Shown here: in pieces, positions 1 to 8,026 of the stretch
Numbering within the stretch: position 1 is the first letter of the stretch
Layout of the letters: each line of letters begins with the position of its first letter
From: Nonomuraea sp. PA05
Lineage (GTDB): Bacteria > Actinomycetota > Actinomycetes > Streptosporangiales > Streptosporangiaceae
Direction: 5' to 3'
Assembly: GCF_008086045.1 (NCBI RefSeq)
Contig: NZ_VSEY01000026.1
Location: forward strand, 1 to 64,000
DNA: 64,000 nucleotides
Program-made: the position numbers and the translations under genes
Notes under the pieces: model-generated
Told to the model about the DNA's origin: nothing
The model's input: the letters and a program-made list of their open reading frames with translations, nothing else
The model's database searches: none

Positions 1-1
1 G

Positions 2-34
2 GCCATGCCGGGCGGCGGCGACATGGACTTCTAG
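2..34 (+). CDS. groEL: Chaperonin GroEL, C-terminal end only (partial)
   Basis: Only the last ten codons and the stop lie in the window. They read AMPGGGDMDF, the Gly/Met-rich tail ending in MDF typical of actinobacterial GroEL, the ATP-driven cytosolic folding chamber subunit. The body of the gene lies to the left of the window. A strong intrinsic terminator starts about 20 bases after the stop, as expected for the end of a highly expressed transcript. The call rests on the tail motif alone. Confidence 0.72.
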   Translation, partial: AMPGGGDMDF

Positions 35-56
35 GTCTAATCCCGTCGCACGGACG

Positions 57-98
57 AAGAGCGGCCCGGGTTTTTCCGGGCCGCTCTTGTTTTGTTTA
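57..98 (+). terminator. Intrinsic terminator after groEL
   Basis: A perfect 13-bp stem (57-69 with 76-88, core GAGCGGCCCGG) has a six-base GTTTTT loop and is followed by GTTTTGTTT. It is the clearest rho-independent terminator in the window. Confidence 0.9.
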
Positions 99-180
99 TC
101 TGCTATTACGTTTCACAATTGATCGATTACTTGGAGTGAGGGAAGGTGGTGGCGCTCGACCTCAACCGAAGGAGCAGAAC

Positions 181-588
181 GTGCTTTTCCGCAGCACACG
201 TATTATCGGCGTCGCGGCCCTCACTCTCGCCGCCGCGCTCGCCGTGGCCGCTCCGGCCCAGGCCGACGACCACTGGTCCGCACTGTTCGCCCCGGCGGAC
301 GCCGGAGCGCGAGCGGAGGCCGAGGCGGACGCCGACGAGCTGGCTGCCCGGGCGCGAGCCGACGCGATGGAGGACCGGGCGCACGCCGAGGAGATGGAGG
401 CCAAGTCGGACGCCGCCGGCGAGCCGGGGACGCGGGTGCACCTCGAAAGGGAGTCGGTGCCCGCCATCGTGCTCCCGCGTGAGCTGCACATGCCCATCTG
501 CGCGCCCGAGTCCGGTCTCGGCATCCCGATCGTGGACGAGGTGCTGCCGCAGCTCGTGGGCTGCCCGGCGGCGGCACTGGGCCGCTGA
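181..588 (+). CDS. Small secreted protein of unknown function
   Basis: A 135-residue protein with a clear Sec signal peptide: a positively charged start (LFRSTR), a hydrophobic stretch at about residues 9-25, and a likely cleavage after APAQA. The mature part has an acidic, Ala/Glu/Arg-rich helical segment (about residues 40-80), then a short C-terminal region with two cysteines (PICAPESG and VGCPAAA) that could form a disulphide. I chose the GTG at 181 because AAGGAG lies 7 bases upstream and the signal peptide begins there; an in-frame ATG at 136 would bury it. I recognise no family. The stop codon lies inside a tandem repeat running into the spacer. Confidence 0.7.
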   Translation: MLFRSTRIIGVAALTLAAALAVAAPAQADDHWSALFAPADAGARAEAEADADELAARARADAMEDRAHAEEMEAKSDAAGEPGTRVHLERESVPAIVLPRELHMPICAPESGLGIPIVDEVLPQLVGCPAAALGR

Positions 589-667
589 ATCGGGCGGGTT
601 CCTGATACCGCCGCTGAATCCGGCGGGTTCCTGATACCGCCGCTGGATCGTGCGGGTGCCTGACGCG
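581..667 (+). repeat. 29-bp tandem repeat spanning the stop codon
   Basis: Three direct copies start at 581, 610 and 639. The first two differ at one base and the third is more diverged. The first copy contains the last codons and TGA of the upstream gene (GGC CGC TGA), so later copies repeat that gene end. The GGCGG and CCGCC segments of adjacent units can pair to form small hairpins. Confidence 0.85.
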
Positions 668-684
668 GCGGGCCAGGCACCCGC
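652..684. terminator. Hairpin between convergent genes
   Basis: A perfect 11-bp stem GCGGGTGCCTG (652-662) pairs with CAGGCACCCGC (674-684) between two convergent genes. There is no U-run, so it may stop transcription from both sides weakly or protect 3' ends. Confidence 0.5.
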
Positions 685-696
685 GCGACGGGTGGC

Positions 697-1227
697 TCAG
701 AGGCCGAAGCGGGCGACGATGTGACCGCGCGCCAGCGTGTTCGCGGTGATGTTGAAGCCCGCCACAGCGGGGCTGACGTCGCTGTCGATCCCCAGCTTGT
801 CCACGCCCAGCGCGTGCACCGTGAAGACGTAGCGGTGCGGGTCGCCGGGAGGCGGGGCCGCGCCGCCGTACGCCTTGCTGCCGTAGTCGTTGCGGGCGTG
901 GACGGCTCCGTCGGGCAGGCCCTTGAAGTCGGGGGCCGTGCCCGCACCCGTGGGCAGCTCGGTGACCGAGGCGGGCAGGTCGAACAGGACCCAGTGCCAG
1001 AACCCGCTGCCCGTGGGGGCGTCGGGGTCGTAGCAGGTGACGGCGTAGCCGCGGGTGCCCTCGGGGGCGCCGGACCAGCGCAGGTGGGGCGACTGGTTCT
1101 GGCCTGTCATGCCCCAGTCGTTGAAGACGTGCAGATCGGCGAGCGTCTGCCCGTGCTGGATGTCGTCGCTCTCGACCGTGAGCTCGGGCACCGGCGGCAG
1201 GTACTCGTGGGGAAGGGGTGCGGGCAC
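697..1227 (-). CDS. YbhB/YbcL family PEBP-like protein
   Basis: A 176-residue phosphatidylethanolamine-binding-protein fold, the bacterial Raf-kinase-inhibitor-like family. Visible signatures are the anion-pocket motif DPDAPTGSGFWHWVLFDLP (about residues 69-87) and the later YGGAAPPPGDPHRY segment. Length is normal for the family and there is no signal peptide, so it is cytosolic. AGGAGG lies just upstream of the ATG. The physiological ligand of these proteins in bacteria is not established. The gene is convergent with the small secreted protein and has its own spacing from helR. Confidence 0.9.
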   Translation of the reverse strand: MPAPLPHEYLPPVPELTVESDDIQHGQTLADLHVFNDWGMTGQNQSPHLRWSGAPEGTRGYAVTCYDPDAPTGSGFWHWVLFDLPASVTELPTGAGTAPDFKGLPDGAVHARNDYGSKAYGGAAPPPGDPHRYVFTVHALGVDKLGIDSDVSPAVAGFNITANTLARGHIVARFGL

Positions 1228-1280
1228 GGCATCCTCCTAGCGTGAGTGGCTGCTTGCTCAGCCATCCTAGAAGCGCCCGC

Positions 1281-1349
1281 GCCCGCCGCTCGTCATGCCA
1301 CGAGCCCGCCGCTCGTCATGCCACGAGCCCGCCGCCCGTCATGCCACGA
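1281..1349 (-). repeat. 23-bp tandem repeat at the 3' end of helR
   Basis: Three direct copies start at 1281, 1304 and 1327; the first two are identical and the third has one change. Read on the minus strand, each carries CTCGTGGCATGA, the last codons (Leu-Val-Ala-stop) of the helicase gene. The real stop is in the 1327-1349 copy, so two extra copies lie downstream. Each unit also folds as GCTCGT-GGCATG-ACGAGC (with one change in the copy holding the stop), a possible array of hairpins. Confidence 0.88.
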
Positions 1350-3339
1350 GCTGTGCCGGGAGTGGTTTGTCGTGCAGCACCGTCAGCGACGTGACGGCCC
1401 GGGTCAGCACCACGTACAGGCGGGCCAGGCCTCTCGGCTCGGCCGCGACGATGTCCGCCGGCTCGACGACGATGACGTGGTCGTACTCCAGACCCTTGGC
1501 CAGCGTGGCCGGCACGATGAGGAGGCGGTGCTCCTGCGCGGAGTCGGGATCGAGCACGGCGTGCGGCACACCCGCCAGCGCCGTGGAGACCTCCTCGATC
1601 AGCGCGTCGGGCACGATGACGCCGATGGAGCCCTCCTTGGCCAGCGCCTCCCCGGCGGCCTGCGCCACCGCGAGGCCCTGCCGGACCGTGAGCGACCCGG
1701 CGCCGGGCCGCAGCGAGCGCGGGGCGGCCAGGTCGGGGGCGATGGACGGGAGCAGGCGGGCCGCGTAGTCGAGGACCTCGCGGGGCACGCGGAAGCCGAG
1801 CGTCAGCTCCGTCACCTCGCCCTCGCGCTGGCCGAGGTGTTCGAGCACCGACTCCCACGAGCTGGTGGACCACGGCGTGGTGCCCTGGGCGAGGTCGCCG
1901 AGCACGGTGGCGGAGCCGTTGCGGCAGCGCCGTCCGAGCGCTCTGAGCTGCATTTCGGACAGGTCCTGGGCCTCGTCCACGACGAGGTGGCCGAGCGAGG
2001 GCGTGCGCTCCATGAGGTCGCGCAGCTCGTCGAGGAGCGCGGCGTCGGCCGCCGTCCACTTCGCGGACTTCCAGCCCCGGTACGGCTTGCGCCAGCCGAG
2101 CAGCTCCTGCTCCCCGGGCGTCAGGTCGGACTTGGCGGCCGTGGCGAGGAACTCGGGGTCGGACAGCAGGCGGTACAGCACCTGCTCGGGCGTCAGCTTC
2201 GGCCACACCGCGTCCACGAGCTGCTTGACCGGCTTCGACCTGGCCACCGCGTCCTGCACCCGGTCGTCGGGCGACTCGCCGCGCTGCTCCATCCTGACAA
2301 GCACCATGTGGGCCAGGCGCTGCGCCAGCGCGGCCCGGCCCGGGTTGTAGCGGGTGGTGCCGCGCAGGGAGGCGACGATCTCGCGGACCTCGTAGTCGGC
2401 CACCCTGTACCGGTAGGCACCCTTGGTGAACACCACGCCGTCCGTCGGCTTCACGATGTGCAGCCAGAGGGCGCGTTCGAGCACCGCGGCCATCCTGGCG
2501 TCGCCCTTGACCGCCGCGACGAGCGGGTCCTCGGGGGCCGAGTGCTCGCCGAGCAGGCCCGCCACCGTGGTCTGGTCGACCTTGACCTCGCCGAGTGCGG
2601 GGAGCACGGAGGAGATGTAGGACAGGAAGGCGCGGTTCGGGCCGACGATCATGACGCCGGACCTGGCGAGCCGCTCGCGGTGGGTGAACAGCAGGTAGGC
2701 CGCCCGGTGCAGGCCGACGGCGGTCTTCCCGGTGCCGGGCGCGCCCTGGACGCACACGGTCTGGGCCAGCGTGGAGCGGACGATCTCGTCCTGGTCGGGC
2801 TGGATGGTGGCGACGATGTCGCGCATGGGGCCGGTGCGCGGGCGCTCGATCTCCTCGGTCAGGATCTTCGAGGGGCCGATCTCAGCGCCCTCGCCGAGCG
2901 GCTCGTCCTCGAACGCCGTGAGCTTGCCGCCGTGGTAGCCGAAGCGGCGCCGGCGCACGATCCCCATCGGGTCGGACGGGCTGGCCTGGTAGAACGCGCG
3001 GGAGACCGGCGCCCGCCAGTCGATGACGAGCGGCTTGCTGCTGCCGTCGTGCACGTGGCGGCGGCCGACGTAGATGGTGCCGGGCAGGTCGTCGCCGCCG
3101 GCCCGGTCGAGCCTGCCGAAGAACAGCGGTGTGTCCGGGTGGTCGGCGAGTGCGGCCACCCGCTGGTCGAGCAGCGACTGGAGGATCTGCTGCGACACCC
3201 AGTCGCCCGCCGCGTCAGCGGACAGCGACTGCGCGTGGGCGCGCATGGCCGTGAGCGCGGCCCTGGATTCGGCAAGATGCGCTTGCTCGGCGGCCAGCAC
3301 ATCCGTTGGTATGTCCGGAGCCAGCTTGTGTGTGGGCAT
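1339..3339 (-). CDS. helR: HelD/HelR-type RNA polymerase-associated helicase
   Basis: A 666-residue UvrD-like superfamily 1 ATPase of the HelD class, which removes stalled RNA polymerase from DNA. The actinobacterial HelR branch gives rifamycin tolerance by displacing the drug from polymerase. The helical N-terminal arm (about 1-70) is followed by the DWRAPVSRAFY segment typical of HelD (107-117), Walker A GAPGTGKT (199-206), a DEAQD Walker B near residue 455, and a C-terminal helicase lobe with VVLTRA near the end. The ATG has GGAGG 9 bases upstream. I found no rifamycin-associated element in the 120-base upstream spacer. HelR versus generic HelD is a judgement from overall form. The stop codon is inside a tandem repeat. 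Confidence 0.87.
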   Translation of the reverse strand: MPTHKLAPDIPTDVLAAEQAHLAESRAALTAMRAHAQSLSADAAGDWVSQQILQSLLDQRVAALADHPDTPLFFGRLDRAGGDDLPGTIYVGRRHVHDGSSKPLVIDWRAPVSRAFYQASPSDPMGIVRRRRFGYHGGKLTAFEDEPLGEGAEIGPSKILTEEIERPRTGPMRDIVATIQPDQDEIVRSTLAQTVCVQGAPGTGKTAVGLHRAAYLLFTHRERLARSGVMIVGPNRAFLSYISSVLPALGEVKVDQTTVAGLLGEHSAPEDPLVAAVKGDARMAAVLERALWLHIVKPTDGVVFTKGAYRYRVADYEVREIVASLRGTTRYNPGRAALAQRLAHMVLVRMEQRGESPDDRVQDAVARSKPVKQLVDAVWPKLTPEQVLYRLLSDPEFLATAAKSDLTPGEQELLGWRKPYRGWKSAKWTAADAALLDELRDLMERTPSLGHLVVDEAQDLSEMQLRALGRRCRNGSATVLGDLAQGTTPWSTSSWESVLEHLGQREGEVTELTLGFRVPREVLDYAARLLPSIAPDLAAPRSLRPGAGSLTVRQGLAVAQAAGEALAKEGSIGVIVPDALIEEVSTALAGVPHAVLDPDSAQEHRLLIVPATLAKGLEYDHVIVVEPADIVAAEPRGLARLYVVLTRAVTSLTVLHDKPLPAQLVA

Positions 3340-3459
3340 GCGAAAGCGCCTCCCTGGTGCTTTACGGAGGTGGTCAAAGGCAGCGAATCGGCCAGTCTAG
3401 TGGCGACTTCCGCGTGGATCCAAAGCATTTACCGGCGAGGGGAAGGGTAGGGATAACGA

Positions 3460-3795
3460 GTGGCGCGGATTCAGCTCCGGTTCTCGCCGATCATCCCCAC
3501 GATCGCGAGCTTCCTGCTCGCGGCGCTGTGGGGCCTGTCGGTGTTCGCGGGGTGGGGGCTGGAGGCGTTCTGCGCGGGTGGCGAGGCCGCGTCCGCGTGC
3601 TCGCAGCGGCTGGGCACGGTCTCCACCGTGTCGGGGCTGTTCGCCGCGCTGGCCGCCTGCTGCACGGCTGCCGCCTGGTTGCTGCCCTGGTCACGACATG
3701 ATCCGCGGGCGTTCGCTCGGCTGATGGGCGCCGGGGTGCTGGCGTGGATCGCGGCGGAGGGCGTGCTCTTCCTCGGCGGCATGCTGGTGCGCTGA
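3460..3795 (+). CDS. Small membrane protein of unknown function
   Basis: A 111-residue protein with three predicted membrane segments (about residues 10-30, 52-76 and 88-108). Four cysteines lie around the first loop and second helix (FCAGG, SACSQ, ACCTA). The GTG start has a purine-rich AGGGGAAGGG stretch upstream. It is divergent from helR with a 120-base shared promoter region. I recognise no family. The last codons, Leu-Val-Arg-stop, are repeated twice more in the downstream spacer. Confidence 0.65.
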   Translation: MARIQLRFSPIIPTIASFLLAALWGLSVFAGWGLEAFCAGGEAASACSQRLGTVSTVSGLFAALAACCTAAAWLLPWSRHDPRAFARLMGAGVLAWIAAEGVLFLGGMLVR

Positions 3796-3840
3796 GGAGG
3801 GAGCCTGGTGCGCTGAGGCGGGAGCCTGGTGCGCTGATCC
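3784..3840 (+). repeat. 21-bp tandem repeat spanning the stop codon
   Basis: Copies of CTGGTGCGCTGAGG start at 3784, 3805 and 3826 (the last is partial). The first holds the final codons CTG GTG CGC TGA of the small membrane protein. The spacer after it (3841-4005) shows no gene. Confidence 0.88.
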
Positions 3841-4005
3841 CCGCAAGCTGTAACGAACCTGGGAATACCGAAAAATTCGGGCATATCAGGTGGGTTTGCC
3901 GGATCATGAGGGTATGTCGCAGGCGGCGTGATAGTACGCAGGTGAGGGGGGTGGTTCGAATGTCGTCGGCCCGCGGAGTCTCGTGGACGTGACGCCACGT
4001 TGAGT

Positions 4006-4034
4006 GCCTGGCCGCTCAGGACGAGCGGCCGGGC
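4006..4034 (-). terminator. Terminator hairpin after the XPB gene
   Basis: A 12-bp stem (4006-4017 with 4023-4034, core GGCCGCTC/GAGCGGCC, one G-U pair) with a five-base loop sits 10 bases beyond the stop of the minus-strand XPB gene. No long U-run follows. Confidence 0.6.
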
Positions 4035-4044
4035 ATCACAATCC

Positions 4045-5691
4045 TCACACCCCGCCCAGCACGTCGTCGGCGTCGATGATCTGGTAGGCGTACCCCTGCT
4101 CGGCCAGGAACCGCTGCCGGTGCGCCGCGAACTCCTGATCGACCGTGTCACGGCTGACCACCGTGTAGAACCGCGCGCCCCCACCGTCGGACTTGGGCCG
4201 CAGCACCCGTCCCAGCCGCTGCGCCTCCTCCTGGCGCGAGCCGAACGTGCCCGACACCTGGATCGCGACCGTCGCCTCCGGCAGGTCGATGGAGAAGTTC
4301 GCCACCTTCGACACCACCAGCACCTGGATCTCCTTGTCGCGGAAGGCCTGGTAGAGCCGCTCGCGCTCCTTCACCCTCGTCTCGCCCTTGATCACCGGGG
4401 CGTTGAGGTGCTCGCCCAGCTCGTCGAGCTGGTCGATGTACTGGCCGATGACCAGCACCTGCTCGCCCAGGTGGCGGCGGACCAGGGCCTCGGTCACGTG
4501 CGTCTTGGACGGCGTGGTGGCGCAGAAGCGGTAGCGCTCCTCCGACTCGGCCATCGCGTACGCCAGCCGCTCCTCGTCCGTCAGCGTCACGCGCACCTCG
4601 ACGCAGTCGGCCGGCGCGATCCAGCCCTGGTTCTCCATCTCCTTCCAGGGCGCGTCGTACCGCTTGGGGCCGATCAGGGAGAACACGTCGCCCTCGCGCC
4701 CGTCCTCGCGCACCAGCGTCGCGGTCAGCCCGACCCGCCTGCGGGCCTGGAGGTCGGCGGTCATCCGGAAGATCGGCGCGGGCAGCAGGTGCACCTCGTC
4801 GTAGACGATCAGACCCCAGTCGCGGGCGTCGAACAGCTCCAGATGGCTGTAGACGCCTTTGCGGCGGGTGGTCATCACCTGGTAGGTGGCGATGGTGACC
4901 GGGCGGATCTCCTTCTTGTTGCCGGAGTACTCGCCGATCTCGTCCTCGGTCAGCGACGTGCGCTTGAGCAGCTCGGTCTTCCACTGGTGGGCCGAGACCG
5001 TGTTCGTGACCATGATGAGCGTGGTGGCCTTGGCGTGCGCCATGGCGGCCGCGCCGACGATGGTCTTGCCCGCCCCGCAGGGCAGCACGACCACGCCCGA
5101 GCCGCCGTTCCAGAACGCCTCCGCCGCCTCCCGCTGGTACGGGCGCAGCTCCCAGCCGTCCTGGCGCAGCTCGATGGGGTGGGCCTCGCCGTCCACGTAC
5201 CCGGCCAGGTCTTCAGCCGGCCAGCCCAGCTTGAGCAGGGCCTGCTTGACGTTGCCGCGGTCGCTGGGGTGCACGATGACCGTGTCGGCGCCGACTCGCT
5301 CGCCCAGCATCGGCTGGATCTTCTTCGAGCGCAGCACCTCTTCGAGCACGGCCCGGTCGGTGGAGGTCAGGATGAGCCCGTGGACGGGGTCCTTCTCCAG
5401 CCGCAGCCGCCCGTAGCGGGCCATCGTCTCGGCCACGTCCACCAGCAGCGCGTGCGGCACCGGATAGCGGCTGAAGCTGATGAGCGCGTCGATGACCTGC
5501 TCGGCGTCGTGGCCGGCGGCGCGCGCGTTCCACAGCGCCAGCGGCGTCACCCGGTAGGTGTGCACGTGTTCTGGAGCGCGCTCGAGCTCGGCGAACGGCG
5601 CGATCGCCTTCCGGCAGGCGTCGGCCCGCTCGTGGTCGACCTCGAGCAGCAGCGTCTTGTCCGACTGGACGATCAGCGGTCCATCGCTCAC
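4045..5691 (-). CDS. xpb: DNA repair helicase XPB (ERCC3-like)
   Basis: A 548-residue 3'-5' superfamily 2 helicase of the XPB family. After an N-terminal accessory region come Walker A PCGAGKT (about 204-210), the DEVH box (298-301), GLTATLVRED carrying the XPB-specific RED motif (328-330), and motif VI QRLGRVLRPK near the C terminus. Bacterial XPB unwinds DNA in vitro; its cellular repair role is not settled. I preferred the GTG at 5691, which has GGAG about 8 bases upstream and starts the family-typical SDGPLIVQSDKTLLLEVDH, over the TTG at 5697. Its usual partner, a helicase-associated protein, is here displaced to 9480-11852. Confidence 0.95.
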   Translation of the reverse strand: MSDGPLIVQSDKTLLLEVDHERADACRKAIAPFAELERAPEHVHTYRVTPLALWNARAAGHDAEQVIDALISFSRYPVPHALLVDVAETMARYGRLRLEKDPVHGLILTSTDRAVLEEVLRSKKIQPMLGERVGADTVIVHPSDRGNVKQALLKLGWPAEDLAGYVDGEAHPIELRQDGWELRPYQREAAEAFWNGGSGVVVLPCGAGKTIVGAAAMAHAKATTLIMVTNTVSAHQWKTELLKRTSLTEDEIGEYSGNKKEIRPVTIATYQVMTTRRKGVYSHLELFDARDWGLIVYDEVHLLPAPIFRMTADLQARRRVGLTATLVREDGREGDVFSLIGPKRYDAPWKEMENQGWIAPADCVEVRVTLTDEERLAYAMAESEERYRFCATTPSKTHVTEALVRRHLGEQVLVIGQYIDQLDELGEHLNAPVIKGETRVKERERLYQAFRDKEIQVLVVSKVANFSIDLPEATVAIQVSGTFGSRQEEAQRLGRVLRPKSDGGGARFYTVVSRDTVDQEFAAHRQRFLAEQGYAYQIIDADDVLGGV

Positions 5692-5815
5692 TGGCAATCT
5701 CCGTGGGGTTCAGACGGGGGCCTGGCGCAACAGGACCATCGTCTCTCGATCCCGGCGCCCCCGCTCCGAGTCTCCAACAACGGGCGGGCCAGGATTAGTC
5801 CTCAGGATCGCCTGG

Positions 5816-6166
5816 TCACTCGTCGAAGGCGCCGTTGACGCCCAGGACGACGAACGTGCCGATGGTGAGCACGAAGCCCACCCCGAACAGGATCCAGCTC
5901 CACATGACCATGGTGCGGGCCGTCTGTGGCTCGTTGCTCGACTTGCTGATGGCCAGGCCCGCCAGGATCGCGCCGGGCAGCCCGAGAATGTTGCAGCAGG
6001 AGACCAGCGCGAAGAGGTTGAGCACCAGGGAGACGATCGCGTTGGCACTCGGCCCGTTGCTGCGCGGGGGAGGCGGGTAGCCGTAGCCGTACGGCGGGGG
6101 CGGCTGCTCGCCGTAAGGCGCGCCATAAGGCTGGTACGGATATCCCGACGGGTCACCCTGACTCAT
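5816..6166 (-). CDS. DUF4190-type small membrane protein
   Basis: A 116-residue protein with a Pro/Tyr/Gly-rich cytoplasmic N terminus (residues 1-40, many PYG and PPP steps) and two membrane helices (about 43-72 and 85-110) joined by a basic loop. This is the layout of DUF4190 proteins, common in actinobacteria and of unknown function. The ATG at 6166 was chosen because GGAGGT sits 6 bases upstream. It lies between the acyl-CoA ligase and XPB on the same strand, but the spacers are over 50 bases, so co-transcription is uncertain. Confidence 0.78.
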   Translation of the reverse strand: MSQGDPSGYPYQPYGAPYGEQPPPPYGYGYPPPPRSNGPSANAIVSLVLNLFALVSCCNILGLPGAILAGLAISKSSNEPQTARTMVMWSWILFGVGFVLTIGTFVVLGVNGAFDE

Positions 6167-6243
6167 GTTCACCTCCAGACAGGTCAACACTTATCACGGA
6201 ATTGACACGCGTCTGACCGAGAGCACGAGATCTCCGGGGTGAC

Positions 6244-7758
6244 TCAGCCGAGCCTGCCGCGCAGCGCCTTGCGGTCGAGCTTGAGCACGCTCGTCAGCGG
6301 GATGGAGTCGACGAAGCGGATCTCGCGCGGGTACTTCACCCGCCCGACCCGCTCGCGGGCCCACTCGATCAGCTCCTCGGCGGTCACCGTAGCATCCGGC
6401 CTGAGTTGCACGAACGCCACGACCTCCTCCCCGAATCTGGGGTCGGGCCGCCCCACGACGCCCGACAGCACGACGTCGGGGTGCCGGTCGAGCGCGTCCT
6501 CGACGTCGCGCGGGAAGACGTTGAAGCCGCCGCGGATGATCAGGTCCTTCTTCCTGTCCACGATGTAGAGGTAGCCGTCGTCGTCCACGCAGCCGATGTC
6601 GCCGGTCCGCAGCTCCTTGCCGGTCAGCGCGGTGCCCTCGGGGTCGGGCTGCTGCTCGCCCCAGTAGCCGAGCATCAGCGAGTCGCCGGAAACGCAGACC
6701 TCGCCGACGTCGCCGATCTCCATCACCTCGCCGTCGCTGTCGCGGATGGTGATCGTGTAGCCGGACAGCGGCAGGCCGACGCTGCCGATCCGCCGCCTGC
6801 CCGGCGGGTTGAACGTGGTGACCGCGCTGGTCTCGGTCAGCCCGTAGCCCTCCAGGATCTGCACGCCGGGCATCCTGCGCTCGAACTCCTCCAGCGTCGA
6901 CCTGCCGAGCGGCTCCGCGCCGCAGGTCAGGTAGGCCAGGTCGGGCAGCGGGTGCTCCTCCAGCGGCTCGGCGAGCAGCAGGTGGATCATGGACGGCACG
7001 ACGGTGCCGTACTGCACGCGCTGCCCGGCGGCCAGCTCCAGGAACGCCCGCGGCTCGAACCAGCGCATCAGCACCGCCTGCTGCGGCTCGGTGGCGTGCA
7101 GCGAGGCGATCGTGATGATCAGCCCGTACGAGTGCGACAGCGGCACGGGCACCAGCGCGCGGTTCCTGCCCTCCTGGTGGGACAGGTCGAAGGCGTCCTT
7201 GGCCACCTGCCACAGGCCGTGGTGGCTCAGCATGACGCCCTTGGCCTTGCCGGTCGTGCCGCCGGTGTAGAGGAGCGCCGCCAGGTCGCCGGGGTCGCGG
7301 GCGACAGGGCCGCGTTCCGCCGCCCGTTCCAGCTCCGCGGTGTCCTCGTAGACGGGGATGCCGGCGTTCGCGGCGCGGACGGTCGGCGCCAGCTCGGGCG
7401 AGGTGACGATCGCGGCGGCGCCGCTGTCGATCAGCAGGTGGCGCAGCTCCTCCGCGCCCACCAGGAACACCACCGGCGTCACCACCGCGCCCGCCGCCCA
7501 CAGCGCCTGGTAGACGATCGGCACCTCGGGGGAGTTGGCCATCATGACGGCCACCCGGTCGCCCGGCCTGATGCCCGCCTCGGCGAAACCGCCGCTCATC
7601 CGGCGCGCCCGCTCGGCGAGCGCGTGACTGCGGTGCCAGACGCCTTCGTAGTACACCGAGTCGTGGTCGTCGAAGCGGCCCCACGACTCCTCCGCCAGCC
7701 TGCCCAGCGTTTGCTCGGTCACATGCACAACCTGATGCGTGTGAGGAGCTTCAGTCAA
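6244..7758 (-). CDS. Class I adenylate-forming acyl-CoA ligase
   Basis: A 504-residue AMP-binding enzyme expected to activate a carboxylic acid, probably a fatty acid, to acyl-AMP and then acyl-CoA. Seen are the P-loop-like YTGGTTGKAKGVMLSH (about residues 168-183), GYGLTETSA (about 308-316), the hinge TGDIG...D..YLYIVDRKKDLIIRGG region (about 396-424) and the catalytic Lys motif VLKLDRKALR at the C terminus. Length fits the FadD-like group. The start read here is a TTG with GAGG upstream; a later start is possible. Substrate cannot be told from the sequence. A palindromic site covers the start region. Confidence 0.88.
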   Translation of the reverse strand: MTEAPHTHQVVHVTEQTLGRLAEESWGRFDDHDSVYYEGVWHRSHALAERARRMSGGFAEAGIRPGDRVAVMMANSPEVPIVYQALWAAGAVVTPVVFLVGAEELRHLLIDSGAAAIVTSPELAPTVRAANAGIPVYEDTAELERAAERGPVARDPGDLAALLYTGGTTGKAKGVMLSHHGLWQVAKDAFDLSHQEGRNRALVPVPLSHSYGLIITIASLHATEPQQAVLMRWFEPRAFLELAAGQRVQYGTVVPSMIHLLLAEPLEEHPLPDLAYLTCGAEPLGRSTLEEFERRMPGVQILEGYGLTETSAVTTFNPPGRRRIGSVGLPLSGYTITIRDSDGEVMEIGDVGEVCVSGDSLMLGYWGEQQPDPEGTALTGKELRTGDIGCVDDDGYLYIVDRKKDLIIRGGFNVFPRDVEDALDRHPDVVLSGVVGRPDPRFGEEVVAFVQLRPDATVTAEELIEWARERVGRVKYPREIRFVDSIPLTSVLKLDRKALRGRLG

Positions 7759-7780
7759 GCCTCGGCCTCTTGACTAGTCA
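7753..7780. promoter_or_regulatory. Possible operator over the acyl-CoA ligase start
   Basis: A perfect 10-bp palindrome TGACTAGTCA (7771-7780) overlaps an inverted repeat AGTCAAG (7753-7759) / CTTGACT (7769-7775) that spans the TTG start codon. The wider divergent spacer 7759-8026 is relatively AT-rich and should hold promoters for both flanking genes. No regulator gene is adjacent. Confidence 0.35.
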
Positions 7781-8026
7781 TTGTGGACGATGGTCTTGTA
7801 GCCCGTAAATAGGTATATCGCTTCTTCTGTCGCCATACGTGTTTTCATGTTGGTCGAGATCGTGTAAAGGTGGTGTGCCGAGAGTCGCAAGACGTTCCTG
7901 TTCGCCTGTCTTCGCAGATCAGCAGCCAGGTGATGACGCTTGGTGACCACCTGTATTAACGAAGAAACTCGTTGTCTCGCGTTAATTCCTGTAGAAAAGT
8001 TTCCAGTTAGCTACCGAGGTGGCTTC

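Noticed and set aside
581..667. CRISPR-like array
   Set aside because: Units are directly adjacent with no unique spacers, only three copies, and each family is specific to one gene end. No cas gene is present.
1246..3450. Very long open frames on the strand opposite helR, and similar ones opposite XPB, the MMPL gene and the 55.8-58.7 kb genes
   Set aside because: Their codon-position composition and residue make-up (runs of Arg, Ala, Gly, Pro, His) are those of shadows of the real gene in GC-rich DNA. No ribosome site or family motif supports them.
3340..3459. Rifamycin-associated element upstream of helR
   Set aside because: I looked for the inverted GGGGCTTGC/GCAAG-type element expected before rifamycin-inducible genes and found no convincing match in the spacer.
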